64,000 nucleotides of DNA from Streptomyces sp. NBC_00448 (lineage in GTDB: Bacteria; Actinomycetota; Actinomycetes; Streptomycetales; Streptomycetaceae), in assembly GCF_036014115.1 (NCBI RefSeq), contig NZ_CP107913.1, forward strand, positions 3,599,001-3,663,000, read 5' to 3'. The notes under the pieces were generated by a model. That model searched no databases. It had not been told where the DNA came from and saw only the letters and a program-made list of their open reading frames with translations. Positions 1 to 9,753 of the stretch are shown one piece after another. The first letter of the stretch is position 1. The number at the start of each line of letters is the position of its first letter. Position numbers and translations under genes: made by a program.

Positions 1-170
1 ACCCGAAAACGCCCGGTCGGCGGCCCGAGGAGCCAGGCGGGCGGGCAGGGTGCCGACGGCGACGGACGGACGACGTCGGGCAGCGCCGGGCAACGGTGGG
101 CCGGCCGGGCCGATGTGGCGCAGCGCATACGGAATCGAGGATTCCGCTCCCTCCGCCTCACGTGTTACAA

Positions 171-199
171 AGGTCTACACCACTTAGTGGTATAGACCT
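171..199. promoter_or_regulatory. Double DasR-like (dre) operator upstream of the PTS permease
   Basis: Two 14-bp arms, AGGTCTACACCACT (171-184) and AGTGGTATAGACCT (186-199), form an inverted repeat with one mismatch around a single T. Each arm resembles the DasR element, whose core is TGGTCTAGACCA. DasR is the GntR-family repressor of GlcNAc and chitin genes in Streptomyces, and nagE-type genes are established targets. The site ends 20 bp before the ATG, where a repressor would block transcription or elongation. A separate small hairpin, GGAATC-GAG-GATTCC, lies at 131-145. Assignment to DasR is by similarity to the motif only. Confidence 0.7.
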
Positions 200-219
200 G
201 TCCCCACGGAGGATTTTCG

Positions 220-1494
220 ATGAGTACGGCCACCGCTCCGGCCCCCGCGGCTCCCGCGGCCCCCGCGAAGAAGCGGGGTTCCGGCCTTTTCCAGGGCCTG
301 CAGAAGGTCGGCCGCAGCCTCCAGCTCCCGATCGCGGTGCTGCCCGCCGCGGGCATCATGGTCCGGCTCGGCGCCGACGACGTCTTCGGCAAGGACGGCC
401 TGGGCTGGGGCAAGGTCGCCACCGTCTTCAGCAACGCCGGCGGCGCGCTGACCGGGGCGCTGCCGCTGCTGTTCTGCATAGGCGTGGCGATCGGCTTCGC
501 CAAGAAGTCGGACGGCTCCACGGCGCTCGCCGCGGTCGTCGGCTTCCTCGTCTACAGCAAGGTGCTCCAGGCGTTCCCGGTGCACGACGCGGTGATCAAC
601 ACCACCGCCGACAAGGGCGTGGACGTGGCCGCGGTCTACAACGACCCCGGCGTGCTCGGCGGCATCATCATGGGGCTGCTCTCCGCGGCGATCTGGCAGC
701 GGTACCACCGCACCAAGCTGGTGGACTGGCTCGGCTTCTTCAACGGCCGCCGGCTGGTGCCGATCCTGATGGCCTTCGTCGGCCTGGTCGTCGGCGTCTT
801 CTTCGGCCTGGTCTGGGAGCCGATCGGCAACGGCATCACGCACTTCGGTGACTGGATGACCGGTCTCGGCGCGGGTGGCGCGGCGCTCTTCGGCGGCGTC
901 AACCGCGCGCTGATCCCGGTCGGCATGCACCAGTTCGTGAACACCGTCGCCTGGTTCCAACTCGGCGACTTCACCAAGCCCGACGGCACCGTCGTGCACG
1001 GCGACATCACCCGGTTCCTGGCCGGCGACCACACCGCGGGCATGTTCCAGTCCGGCTTCTTCCCGATCATGATGTTCGGCCTGCCCGCCGCCGCGCTGGC
1101 CATGGCGCACACCGCGCGGCCCGAGCGCCGCAAGGCCGTGCTCGGCATGATGGTCTCGCTCGCCCTGACCTCGTTCGTCACCGGCGTCACCGAGCCGATC
1201 GAGTTCTCCTTCATGTTCATCGCGCCGATCCTGTACGCGGTGCACGTCGTGCTGACCGCCGCGTCGATGGCCGTCACCTGGGGCCTGGGTGTGCACGCCG
1301 GCTTCAACTTCTCGGCCGGCTTCATCGACTACGTGCTCAACTGGAACCACGCCACCCGGCCATGGCTCATCATCCCGATCGGCCTGGTCTTCGCCGCGGT
1401 CTACTACACCGTCTTCCGGTTCGCGATCGTGAAGTTCGACCTCAAGACACCGGGGCGTGAACCCGTGGAGGAAGTCGAGGATCTGACGAAGTAG
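220..1494 (+). CDS. nagE2: PTS EIIC permease, N-acetylglucosamine type
   Basis: A 424-residue membrane permease of the glucose/GlcNAc PTS family, which moves the sugar inward while it is phosphorylated. The protein opens with an Ala/Pro-rich cytosolic tail. It then shows the EIIC core, with LQLPIAVLPAAGIMVRLG near residue 33, a typical family start, and many hydrophobic segments. The conserved TGVTEPIEFSF substrate-site motif lies near residue 320. No EIIB domain is attached, so a separate EIIB (NagF) must exist elsewhere. The start is fixed by GGAGGA at 208-213. The upstream double dre site supports GlcNAc specificity. The symbol rests on family, promoter site and remembered synteny. Confidence 0.85.
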   Translation: MSTATAPAPAAPAAPAKKRGSGLFQGLQKVGRSLQLPIAVLPAAGIMVRLGADDVFGKDGLGWGKVATVFSNAGGALTGALPLLFCIGVAIGFAKKSDGSTALAAVVGFLVYSKVLQAFPVHDAVINTTADKGVDVAAVYNDPGVLGGIIMGLLSAAIWQRYHRTKLVDWLGFFNGRRLVPILMAFVGLVVGVFFGLVWEPIGNGITHFGDWMTGLGAGGAALFGGVNRALIPVGMHQFVNTVAWFQLGDFTKPDGTVVHGDITRFLAGDHTAGMFQSGFFPIMMFGLPAAALAMAHTARPERRKAVLGMMVSLALTSFVTGVTEPIEFSFMFIAPILYAVHVVLTAASMAVTWGLGVHAGFNFSAGFIDYVLNWNHATRPWLIIPIGLVFAAVYYTVFRFAIVKFDLKTPGREPVEEVEDLTK

Positions 1495-1509
1495 TCGCTC
1501 CGTCAGATC
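1480..1509. terminator. Shared stem-loop across two convergent gene ends
   Basis: GATCTGACG (1480-1488) and CGTCAGATC (1501-1509) form a perfect 9-bp stem with a 12-base loop. The stop codon of the PTS gene (1492-1494) lies in the loop and that of the opposing MBL gene (1503-1505) lies in the right arm. Only 8 bp separate the two genes, so this is the only place for a bidirectional terminator. There is no U-tract, so termination is inferred. Confidence 0.45.
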
Positions 1510-2255
1510 TCGTAGACCGCGCCCGCCTTCGCCAGTTCCACCGGACCGGCGAAGGCGGCCTGCGCGTCCCGGAGGTTCACCGACGGGTTGGTCCACGGCG
1601 GGATGTGGGTGAGCACCAGCCGGTCCACGCCCGCGCCCTCGGCGATCTGCCCCGCCTCGCGCCCGTTGAGGTGCAGGTCGGGGATGTCCTCCTTGCCATG
1701 GGTGAAGGACGCCTCGCACAGGAACAGGTCCGCGCCCTCGGCCAGGCCGCGCAGCGCCTCGCACGGTCCGGTGTCACCGGAGTACGCCAGCGTCCGGCCG
1801 TCGGCCTCGATCCGGAAGCCGTACGCCTCCACCGGGTGGCTGACCGCGGCCGTGGTGACCTCGAACGGGCCGAGCCGGAAAGCGCCGGGCCGCAGTGTGC
1901 GGAAGTCGAAGACCTCGCTCATGCACTTCTCGTCCGGCACGTCGCCGTAGGCGATGCTCAGCCGGCGCTCGGTGCCCGCCGGGCCGTAGACCGGGATCGC
2001 CGAGACCGGGCCGCCCTCGTGGCGGTAGTAACGGGCCACGAAGTAGCCGCACATGTCGATGCAGTGGTCCGCGTGCAGATGGCTCAGCAGCACCGCGTCC
2101 AGGTCGTACAGGCCGCAGTGGCGCTGGAGTTCACCCAGCGCGCCGTTGCCCATGTCGATCAGCAGCCGGAAGCCGTCGGCTTCGAGCAGATAGCTCGAGC
2201 AGGCCGAGTCCGCGGACGGGAACGAGCCCGAGCAGCCGACGACGGTGAGGTTCAT
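1503..2255 (-). CDS. MBL-fold metallo-hydrolase
   Basis: A 250-residue metallo-beta-lactamase-fold hydrolase of the RNase Z/phosphodiesterase-like branch. The zinc motif HLHADH is at residues 59-64, and further metal ligands are plausible at SHPVE, YSGDTG and LTHIPP downstream. The start at 2255 (MNLTVVG) is preferred over an in-frame start 69 bases upstream. It has a GAGGTG ribosome site 8 bases away, and the fold begins directly at this residue. It reads toward the PTS gene and stops 8 bp from it. Its substrate cannot be named from sequence. A cyclic-nucleotide phosphodiesterase or tRNA-processing role is possible but unproven. Confidence 0.8.
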   Translation of the reverse strand: MNLTVVGCSGSFPSADSACSSYLLEADGFRLLIDMGNGALGELQRHCGLYDLDAVLLSHLHADHCIDMCGYFVARYYRHEGGPVSAIPVYGPAGTERRLSIAYGDVPDEKCMSEVFDFRTLRPGAFRLGPFEVTTAAVSHPVEAYGFRIEADGRTLAYSGDTGPCEALRGLAEGADLFLCEASFTHGKEDIPDLHLNGREAGQIAEGAGVDRLVLTHIPPWTNPSVNLRDAQAAFAGPVELAKAGAVYEI

Positions 2256-2306
2256 CGCGGGGTACACCTCCGAGGGCGCGGCGCATCGCCCCGATCCGGC
2301 TCCTAG

Positions 2307-2324
2307 GTGGCGGACTCCCGCCAC
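2307..2324. other. Hairpin between cysM and the MBL gene
   Basis: GTGGCGG-ACTC-CCGCCAC is a perfect 7-bp stem with a 4-base loop, flanked by CTAGG repeats. It lies in the 273-bp gap between the cysM stop and the MBL start, where both genes read leftward. It may end the cysM transcript or sit in the MBL leader. A second palindrome, CCCCGCGGGG, is at 2444-2453. Confidence 0.3.
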
Positions 2325-2528
2325 GTTCTAGGAAGGGTAAAGCGGGCGGCTGCGCAGCGCGCTCTTACGGGCACCGGTTGTGGGCGGAATCACCAGTCCG
2401 GGTCACCCCGAACCCGGCTGCGAACGCGACCCGCCCCCGCGTACCCCGCGGGGAGCGGGTCACCGTGCTAGGCGAACCGGGGCAGAACACGGGCAGCCGG
2501 GCGGCCGCGGGCCCGCTCGCCTGTGGGC

Positions 2529-4113
<1,585 letters not shown>

Positions 4114-4524
4114 TCACGACGTGGAAGGCACTACTTCGACCGGTTCTTCGGTGACCTGGCCGTCCACGATGCGGAACGAGCGGAACTGGAACTCCTCCGC
4201 GGTGGAGACCAGCACGTAGTGCGCGCCGGGCTCGTTGGCGTAGGAGATGTCGGTACGGGAGGGGTACGCCTCGGTGGCGGTGTGCGAGTGGTAGACGATC
4301 ACCGGCTCCTCGTCGCGGTCGTCCATGTCGCGGTAGAGCCTGAGCAGGTCGGTGGAGTCGAACTCGTAGAACGTCGGCGAGCGGGCCGCGTTCAGCATCG
4401 GCACGAACCGCTCGGGGCGGCCGCTGCCCTCCGGCCCCGCCACGATCCCGCACGCCTCGTCGGGGTGGTCGGCGCGGGCGTGGGCCACGATCGCGTCGTA
4501 CAGGTCCTGGGTGATGGTGAGCAT
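4114..4524 (-). CDS. mec: JAMM metallopeptidase Mec, releases cysteine from CysO
   Basis: A 136-residue zinc JAB1/MPN peptidase. The JAMM signature is complete: E23, then H79-S-H81, S89 and D92 in HSHTATEAYPSRTD. In Mycobacterium tuberculosis, the orthologue hydrolyses CysO-cysteine to free cysteine and regenerate CysO. Here it may also trim the CysO C-terminal tail. It lies upstream of cysO and cysM on the same strand. A 31-bp gap separates it from the permease gene before it, so all may be co-transcribed. Confidence 0.9.
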   Translation of the reverse strand: MLTITQDLYDAIVAHARADHPDEACGIVAGPEGSGRPERFVPMLNAARSPTFYEFDSTDLLRLYRDMDDRDEEPVIVYHSHTATEAYPSRTDISYANEPGAHYVLVSTAEEFQFRSFRIVDGQVTEEPVEVVPSTS

Positions 4525-4555
4525 GCGGGAAAAGTAACAGGGGCCGGCCCGGCCG

Positions 4556-6133
4556 CTACACCGCCGGGGTGCCCGGAAGTCCGCCGGACTCCCCCGCCGC
4601 CGGGTCCTCCGCGCTGCCCGCCGCCGGGTCCACCGCTGGGTCCGCCGCCGGGCCGCCGCCGGGCGCGCGGGCCGCGGCCGGCGGCGGCAGGTGCGGGCGG
4701 CGGGCGAACGCCGCCGGGTCGCGCCGCTTGAGCACCCGGTAGCCGGCGCCGAGCAGCGCCGCCCACAGCGGCACCCCGTACAGCGACACCCGGGCGTCGG
4801 AGTCGAGGCCGATCAGCACCACGACCAGGGCGAGGAAGGCCAGTGCGCACCAGCTGGCGGCCGCTCCCCCGGGGGCGGTGAACCACGCGGGTGCGGCCTG
4901 CCCGGCGCGTACGGCGGCGCGGTAGCGGATGTGCGCGGCCAGGATCACCGCCCAGGTCCACACCGCGGCCACCGTGGCGAACGCGGTGATGTAGGTGAAC
5001 GCGCCTTTGGGGTCCACGTAGTTGATCCACACCCCGATGCCCATCACGGCCACCGAGGCGAGCGTGCCGAGCGCCGGGGTGCGGCGGGCGGTGAGCCGGT
5101 CGAAGGCGCGCGGGCCCTGCCCGTTGGCGGCCAGGTCACGCAGCATGCGGCCGGTGGAGTACATGCCGGAGTTGCAGGACGACAGCGCGGCGGTGAGCAC
5201 CACGAAGTTGACCACGCCGGCGCCGAACGGGATGCCGATCTTCGCGAAGGCGGCCACGAAGGGGCTGACCCCCGGCTGGAACTCCGTCCACGGCACCACG
5301 CACAGGATCACCGTGAGCGCGCCGACGTAGAACAGCACGATCCGCCACGGCAGCGTGTTGATCGCCTTGGGCAGGGTCCTGCGCGGGTCGCGGGCCTCGC
5401 CCGCGGTGACCCCGACGAGCTCGACCGCGAGGTAGGCGAACATCACCATCTGCAAGGTCAGCAGCGAGTGGCCGACCCCGTTGGGGAAGAAGCCGCCGTC
5501 CCGCCACAGGTGGCCGACCGACGCGGTGTGCCCGGCGGCGGAGACCCCGAGGGTGAGCACGCCGACGCCGATCAGGATCATCCCGAGGATCGCGGTGACC
5601 TTGACCGTCGACAGCCAGAACTCGATCTCGCCGAAGAGCCGCACCGACACCAGGTTGGCGGTGGCCAGCAGCAGCAGGAACACCAGCGCGGCGGTCCACT
5701 GCGGCACCCCCGGCCACCAGTAGTTGACGTAGGTGGCCGCGGCGGTGACCTCGGCCATGCCGGTGACCACCCACATCAGCCAGTACGTCCAGCCGGTGAC
5801 GTAGCCGGTGAACGGGCCGAGGAACTCCCGGGCGTAGTCGGCGAAGGAGCCGGAGACCGGGCGGTAGGTGAGCAGTTCGCCGAGCGCGCGCATGATGCAG
5901 AAGACGACGGCGCCGGCGACGGCGTACATCAGCAGCAGGCTGGGGCCGGCCCGGTGGATCGCGCTGCCGGCGCCCAGGAACAGGCCGGTGCCGATGGCGC
6001 CGCCGATCGCGATCATCTGGATCTGCCGGCTGCCCAGCCCGCGGGTGTAGCCCTCCTCGCGGGTCGCCGGGCCGCCGCCCGGCCCGCCCTCCGGGCCGTC
6101 CGACACGGGCCGCACGCGCGTTTCGTCCACCAT
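4556..6133 (-). CDS. APC-family amino acid permease
   Basis: A 525-residue secondary transporter of the amino acid-polyamine-organocation family. After a Gly-rich cytosolic tail come QIQMIAIGGAIGTGLFLGAG (residues about 37-56), the unwound TM1 substrate segment, and about 12 hydrophobic helices. The ending is a Pro/Ala/Gly-rich tail. The family resembles GABA, Asn and Pro permeases, but substrate cannot be read from sequence. It is followed 31 bp later by mec, so a role in feeding the cysteine pathway is possible but unproven. Confidence 0.85.
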   Translation of the reverse strand: MVDETRVRPVSDGPEGGPGGGPATREEGYTRGLGSRQIQMIAIGGAIGTGLFLGAGSAIHRAGPSLLLMYAVAGAVVFCIMRALGELLTYRPVSGSFADYAREFLGPFTGYVTGWTYWLMWVVTGMAEVTAAATYVNYWWPGVPQWTAALVFLLLLATANLVSVRLFGEIEFWLSTVKVTAILGMILIGVGVLTLGVSAAGHTASVGHLWRDGGFFPNGVGHSLLTLQMVMFAYLAVELVGVTAGEARDPRRTLPKAINTLPWRIVLFYVGALTVILCVVPWTEFQPGVSPFVAAFAKIGIPFGAGVVNFVVLTAALSSCNSGMYSTGRMLRDLAANGQGPRAFDRLTARRTPALGTLASVAVMGIGVWINYVDPKGAFTYITAFATVAAVWTWAVILAAHIRYRAAVRAGQAAPAWFTAPGGAAASWCALAFLALVVVLIGLDSDARVSLYGVPLWAALLGAGYRVLKRRDPAAFARRPHLPPPAAARAPGGGPAADPAVDPAAGSAEDPAAGESGGLPGTPAV

Positions 6134-6216
6134 GGGCGGATACGTACCCCGCGGCGGTGTCCGCGCGGCGGGGTGGGACCGCCGCCGGTCCGCACGTCAC
6201 CGGAAAGGGCGAAGGG

Positions 6217-6780
6217 TCAGCGCAGCAGCGTCTCGACCAGGCTCTCCTGCAGGCCGCCGAGCCACAGGTACGCCATGACCAGCGGCTTGCGGGGGTCGCC
6301 GTCCGGCAGGTGGTACAGCTCGTCGGCCTCGTCCTCGGTGACGCCGAGCCGGGTCCCTATGGTCAGCCGCAGGTCGTTGAGGGTGCCGAGCCACTGCCGG
6401 GCCTGGTCCTCGGTGAGCTTGAGCACCGGGCCGCCGGCGTCGAGCACGCGGATCATCGCCAGCGCGTCCTCGCGCTTGCGGGCCCGCAGGTCGTTCTCGG
6501 TGAAGCGGCGGAACTCCGAGGCGTCCTCGGTCTCCTCGTACGCGTCGGGGAAGAGCCGGGCCAGCGCCGGGTCGTCCGGCGGCTTGGTGGGGCCCTCGGC
6601 GAAGAGCTGCGCGAGCGGGTCGTCGTCGGCGTCGGCCGGCTGGTCGCCCGGCCCGACCAGTTCCAGCAGCTGGACGGCGAGGCTGCGCAGGATCGAGATC
6701 TCCACCTCGTCCAGCGTGATGGTGGCGCCGCCGCCGCGGACCGGCTCGAAGGAGCCGGCACGGCCCCGTCGGCGCGCCAT
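6217..6780 (-). CDS. DUF2017 protein
   Basis: A 187-residue conserved actinobacterial protein of unknown function. It begins MARRRGR with a short basic stretch and has an acidic middle. The C-terminal half is helical and contains LTIGTRLGVTEDEADELYHL. Its ATG overlaps the clpS stop (TGATG at 6778-6782), so translation is coupled. This clpS-DUF2017 pairing recurs in actinobacteria and suggests a link to ClpS-dependent proteolysis. No catalytic motif is visible. Confidence 0.85.
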   Translation of the reverse strand: MARRRGRAGSFEPVRGGGATITLDEVEISILRSLAVQLLELVGPGDQPADADDDPLAQLFAEGPTKPPDDPALARLFPDAYEETEDASEFRRFTENDLRARKREDALAMIRVLDAGGPVLKLTEDQARQWLGTLNDLRLTIGTRLGVTEDEADELYHLPDGDPRKPLVMAYLWLGGLQESLVETLLR

Positions 6781-7085
6781 CAGCGGTCCTGCGACAGCGT
6801 CGCCCACAGGCCGTAGCCGTGCATCGCCTGCACGTCCCGCTCCATCTCCTCGCGCGTGCCGCTGGAGACCACGGCCCGGCCCTTGTAGTGGACGTCCTTC
6901 ATCAGCTTGGTGGCCTTGCCCTTCGAGTACCCGAAGTACGTCTGGAAGACATACGTCACGTAGCTCATGAGGTTGACGGGGTCGTTGTGCACGAGGGTCA
7001 CCCAGGGCACGTCCGGTTCGGGGACCACCGAAGGGGCCTCGCTGGACTCGGTGCGCTCGATCTCGGCAGGTGCGACGCTGCACAT
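6780..7085 (-). CDS. clpS: ClpS adaptor of the Clp protease
   Basis: A protein of about 101 residues that delivers N-degron substrates to ClpA/ClpC-ClpP. The family core is clear: [20 protein letters not shown], then [17 protein letters not shown] and [10 protein letters not shown]. Two starts compete. ATG 7085 gives family-like length and is preceded by a G-rich hairpin. ATG 7163 has a better GGAG site but would translate through that hairpin, adding 26 unrelated residues. I prefer 7085. It is coupled to the DUF2017 gene and divergent from pncB. Confidence 0.85.
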   Translation of the reverse strand: MCSVAPAEIERTESSEAPSVVPEPDVPWVTLVHNDPVNLMSYVTYVFQTYFGYSKGKATKLMKDVHYKGRAVVSSGTREEMERDVQAMHGYGLWATLSQDR

Positions 7086-7096
7086 CGGGGTCCCCC

Positions 7097-7117
7097 CGGC
7101 CGGAGGCTGGGGGAGCG
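7097..7117. repeat. GC-rich hairpin just upstream of clpS
   Basis: CCCCCGGCC-GGA-GGCTGGGGG forms a 9-bp stem with one G-T wobble. In the clpS direction it is followed by a G-run directly before the ATG. Hairpins of this form are common before Streptomyces start codons. It probably marks noncoding DNA and so argues for the shorter ClpS. Confidence 0.5.
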
Positions 7118-7226
7118 TCCTCGCAGGGACGGTCAGAGACGGGTGGGCACTCACAGGTTCCATGCTGCCGCTCCGTGGGGTCGTCGCACAAATGGGCGTG
7201 TGAGGGGGCACACACCCCGCGACATC

Positions 7227-7256
7227 TCGTCAGTTTGACGAAATGCGGGGTAGCAT
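7227..7256 (+). promoter_or_regulatory. pncB promoter with operator-like palindrome
   Basis: TCGTCA-GTT-TGACGA (7227-7241) is a perfect 15-bp palindrome. It is followed by a -10-like TAGCAT (7251-7256) that ends 7 bases before the pncB ATG. The spacing suggests a leaderless or very short leader transcript and a repressor site just upstream of the -10. An NrtR-type NAD-salvage repressor is a reasonable guess, not a demonstrated match. Confidence 0.5.
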
Positions 7257-7263
7257 CGTCGCC

Positions 7264-8595
7264 ATGAGCACAGCAGACCTGGCACTGCCGGTGGACGTGC
7301 CGTCCACCGCGCTGTTCACCGACCGGTACGAGTTCACCATGCTCCAGGCGGCCCTCAGCAGCGGCGCCGCCCACCGCCGGTCGGTCTTCGAGGCGTTCAC
7401 CCGGCGACTGCCGGAGGGGCGGCGCTACGGCGTCGTGGCCGGCACCGGCCGGGTGCTGGACGCGGTGGAGAACTTCCGCTTCGACGCACCCGTGCTGGAG
7501 TTCCTCGAACGGGAGAAGGTGGTGGACGCGGCGACCCTGAAGTGGCTGGCCGACTACCGCTTCACCGGCGACATCTGGGGCTACCCCGAGGGCGAGGTGT
7601 ACTTCCCCGGCTCGCCGATCCTGCGGGTGGAGGGCAGCTTCGCCGAGGCGGTGCTGCTGGAGACGGTGATCCTGTCGATCCTCAACCACGACTCGGCGAT
7701 CGCCGCGGCGGCCTCCCGGATGGCGGTGGCGGCCGGCGGGCGGCCGCTGATGGAGATGGGCGCCCGGCGCACCCACGAACTGGCCGCGGTGGCCGCCTCG
7801 CGGGCCGCCTACGTCGGCGGGTTCCGCTCCTCCTCCAACCTCGCTGCGGGCTTCCGCTACGGCCTGCCCACCATCGGCACCAGCGCGCACGCCTTCACAC
7901 TGCTGCACGACACCGAGCGGGACGCCTTCACCGCCCAGGTCGAATCCCTCGGCCGCTCCACCACGCTGCTGGTCGACACCTACGACCTGACCGAGGCGGT
8001 GCGCACCGCCGTGGAGGTGGCCGGGCCCGAGCTGGGCGCGGTGCGGATCGACTCCGGGGACCTGCTGCTGCTCGCCCACCGGGTGCGGCAGCAACTGGAC
8101 GACCTCGGCGCGAAGGACACCCGGATCGTGGTCACCTCCGACCTCGACGAGTACGCCATCGCGTCGCTGGCCGCGGCCCCCGTGGACGCGTACGGGGTCG
8201 GCACGTCGCTGGTGACCGGCAGCGGGCAGCCCACCTGCGCCATGGTCTACAAACTGGTCGCCCGCGCGTCGGTGCCGGACCGGGCCGACGCGCCGCTCAC
8301 GCCGGTCGCCAAGAAGGCGCTCGGCGGGAAGACGAGCGTCGGCGGCCGGAAGTGGGCCGCCCGGCGGCTGGACGCCGACGGGGTCGCCGAGGCGGAGGTG
8401 ATCGGCAGCGGGCCGGTCCCCGCGGAGCTGGCGGACCGGCAGTTGCTGGTCCCGCTGGTGCGGGACGGCAAGGTGGTGGGGCGCGAGCCGCTCGACGCGG
8501 CCCGCACCCGGCACATCGCCGCCCGCGCGGGGCTTCCGCTGTCGGCGACGCAGTTGTCGCGGGGCGAGCCGGTGCTTCCCACGGAGACCCTGTAG
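7264..8595 (+). CDS. pncB: Nicotinate phosphoribosyltransferase
   Basis: A 443-residue enzyme that joins nicotinate and PRPP to form nicotinate mononucleotide in NAD salvage. Family features are TDRYEFTMLQAAL near the N-terminus, GTSAHAFTLLHDTE in the middle, and the PRPP/phosphate region VRIDSGDL followed by GVGTSLVTG. The start MSTADLALP at 7264 is chosen over an in-frame GTG/ATG 21 bases upstream, because the -10 element lies between them. The nicotinamidase gene follows 171 bp downstream on the same strand, making a salvage pair. Confidence 0.92.
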   Translation: MSTADLALPVDVPSTALFTDRYEFTMLQAALSSGAAHRRSVFEAFTRRLPEGRRYGVVAGTGRVLDAVENFRFDAPVLEFLEREKVVDAATLKWLADYRFTGDIWGYPEGEVYFPGSPILRVEGSFAEAVLLETVILSILNHDSAIAAAASRMAVAAGGRPLMEMGARRTHELAAVAASRAAYVGGFRSSSNLAAGFRYGLPTIGTSAHAFTLLHDTERDAFTAQVESLGRSTTLLVDTYDLTEAVRTAVEVAGPELGAVRIDSGDLLLLAHRVRQQLDDLGAKDTRIVVTSDLDEYAIASLAAAPVDAYGVGTSLVTGSGQPTCAMVYKLVARASVPDRADAPLTPVAKKALGGKTSVGGRKWAARRLDADGVAEAEVIGSGPVPAELADRQLLVPLVRDGKVVGREPLDAARTRHIAARAGLPLSATQLSRGEPVLPTETL

Positions 8596-8647
8596 TACCT
8601 CGCCCACCCGCCCCACCTCGCCCCCTTCCCGGGGCCGGGGCACCGTT

Positions 8648-8686
8648 GCGGAAGACGTGCACCGATCAGGGGCGCGGGTCTTCCGC
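8648..8686. other. Long-loop inverted repeat between pncB and pncA
   Basis: GCGGAAGAC (8648-8656) and GTCTTCCGC (8678-8686) form a perfect 9-bp stem with a 21-base loop. A further CTTCCGCAA copy lies at about 8719-8727. It may be a terminator or operator separating the two NAD-salvage genes. No U-tract is seen. Confidence 0.35.
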
Positions 8687-8766
8687 GGCAGGCGCCCCGG
8701 GCCTGGTTGGTACGGGGCTTCCGCAATAGGCTCGGTAACCCGGACCGGAGACACCTCGGAGAGACC

Positions 8767-9363
8767 ATGCACCGCGCACTGATCGTCGTCGACGTGCAGA
8801 ACGACTTCTGCGAGGGCGGCAGCCTCGCGGTGCGGGGAGGCGCGGACGTGGCCGCGGCGGTCACGGACCTGATCGGCCAGTCCGCCGGGACGTACCGGCA
8901 CGTCGTGGCGACCAGGGACCACCATGTGGACCCGGGCGGCCACTTCTCGGACCACCCGGACTTCGTGACGTCGTGGCCGCCGCACTGCGTCGCGGGCACC
9001 GAGGGCGTCGGGTTCCACCCGAACTTCGCGCCGGCGGTGGCGTCGGGCGCGGTGGACGCCGTGTTCGACAAGGGCTCCTACGCGGCGGCGTACAGCGGCT
9101 TCGAGGGCCGGAACGAGAACGGCGCCGCCCTGGCCGAGTGGCTGCGCGAGCGGGAGGTCACCGAGGTGGACGTGGTGGGGATCGCCACCGACCACTGTGT
9201 ACGGGCCACCGCGCTGGACTCGGCCCGGGAGGGCTTCAGGACGCGGGTGCTGCTGGACCTGACCGCGGGGGTGGCCGCGGACACCACCCGGCAGGCGCTC
9301 GTCCAGCTGGGCGAGGCCGGCGTGGAGCTGCGCGGCGAGCCGGCGGCTACGGGCGGGGCGTGA
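8767..9363 (+). CDS. pncA: Nicotinamidase
   Basis: A 198-residue isochorismatase-fold amidase that converts nicotinamide to nicotinate, which then feeds PncB. The catalytic triad is recognisable: D9 in VVDVQNDF, K102 in FDKGSY and C144 in ATDHCVRA. Metal ligands D51 and H53 lie in RDHHVDPGGHF. The start MHRALIV at 8767 has a GGAGAG ribosome site. The 3' end overlaps the opposing hypothetical gene by 17 bp. Confidence 0.92.
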   Translation: MHRALIVVDVQNDFCEGGSLAVRGGADVAAAVTDLIGQSAGTYRHVVATRDHHVDPGGHFSDHPDFVTSWPPHCVAGTEGVGFHPNFAPAVASGAVDAVFDKGSYAAAYSGFEGRNENGAALAEWLREREVTEVDVVGIATDHCVRATALDSAREGFRTRVLLDLTAGVAADTTRQALVQLGEAGVELRGEPAATGGA

Positions 9364-9661
9364 CCCGGTTCAGCGCGGAGATGGGGTGCCAGGGGTCGCC
9401 GCCCCGGGCCCGGTACTCGCGCCAGACCAGGCCGTCCGGGTGATGGAGTACCGCGGAGACCTCGTCGGGGGTGGGCGGCTCGGCGTTGCCGGACAGCCGC
9501 GCGCCGCGAAAGCCCAGGTTGCTGAGGCGGGTCAGGGCGCGCTGGCGGTTCAGGGCGTGCACGACCACCCGCACGGTCAGCTCGGGACACGCCGGGTGCG
9601 GCAGGCCGAGCGCCACCACGACCGTGCCGCCCGGGAGCTTGATGAAACCTCCGACCGCCAT
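9347..9661 (-). CDS. Conserved hypothetical protein
   Basis: A 104-residue protein with no recognised domain. Hydrophobic and basic stretches alternate (GTVVVALGLPHPACPELTVRVVVHA), which suggests a small alpha/beta fold. Start choice is weak: MAVGGFIKL at 9661 is preferred, and a GTG at 9694 is possible. Neither has a good ribosome site. It overlaps the end of pncA tail to tail by 17 bp. It is kept because codon bias looks coding and the frame stays open between two well-placed genes. Confidence 0.6.
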   Translation of the reverse strand: MAVGGFIKLPGGTVVVALGLPHPACPELTVRVVVHALNRQRALTRLSNLGFRGARLSGNAEPPTPDEVSAVLHHPDGLVWREYRARGGDPWHPISALNRVTPRP

Positions 9662-9753
9662 GTGCACATCTTGTGCGCATCGGCCGCCGCCCACCAGGGG
9701 ACGACGGCCGAACGTCGCATCAGTGCAGGTCAGACCGGCGAATGTGACGCATG

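Noticed and set aside
184-1764. A 526-codon minus-strand frame opposite the PTS permease
   Set aside because: Antisense to a clear PTS EIIC. The translation is rich in Arg, Asp and His with no domain.
6217-9195. A 992-codon open frame on the minus strand covering DUF2017, clpS, pncB and pncA
   Set aside because: Only the DUF2017 end matches a family. The rest is an Arg/Gly/His-rich shadow frame of recognised genes, a GC-rich artefact.
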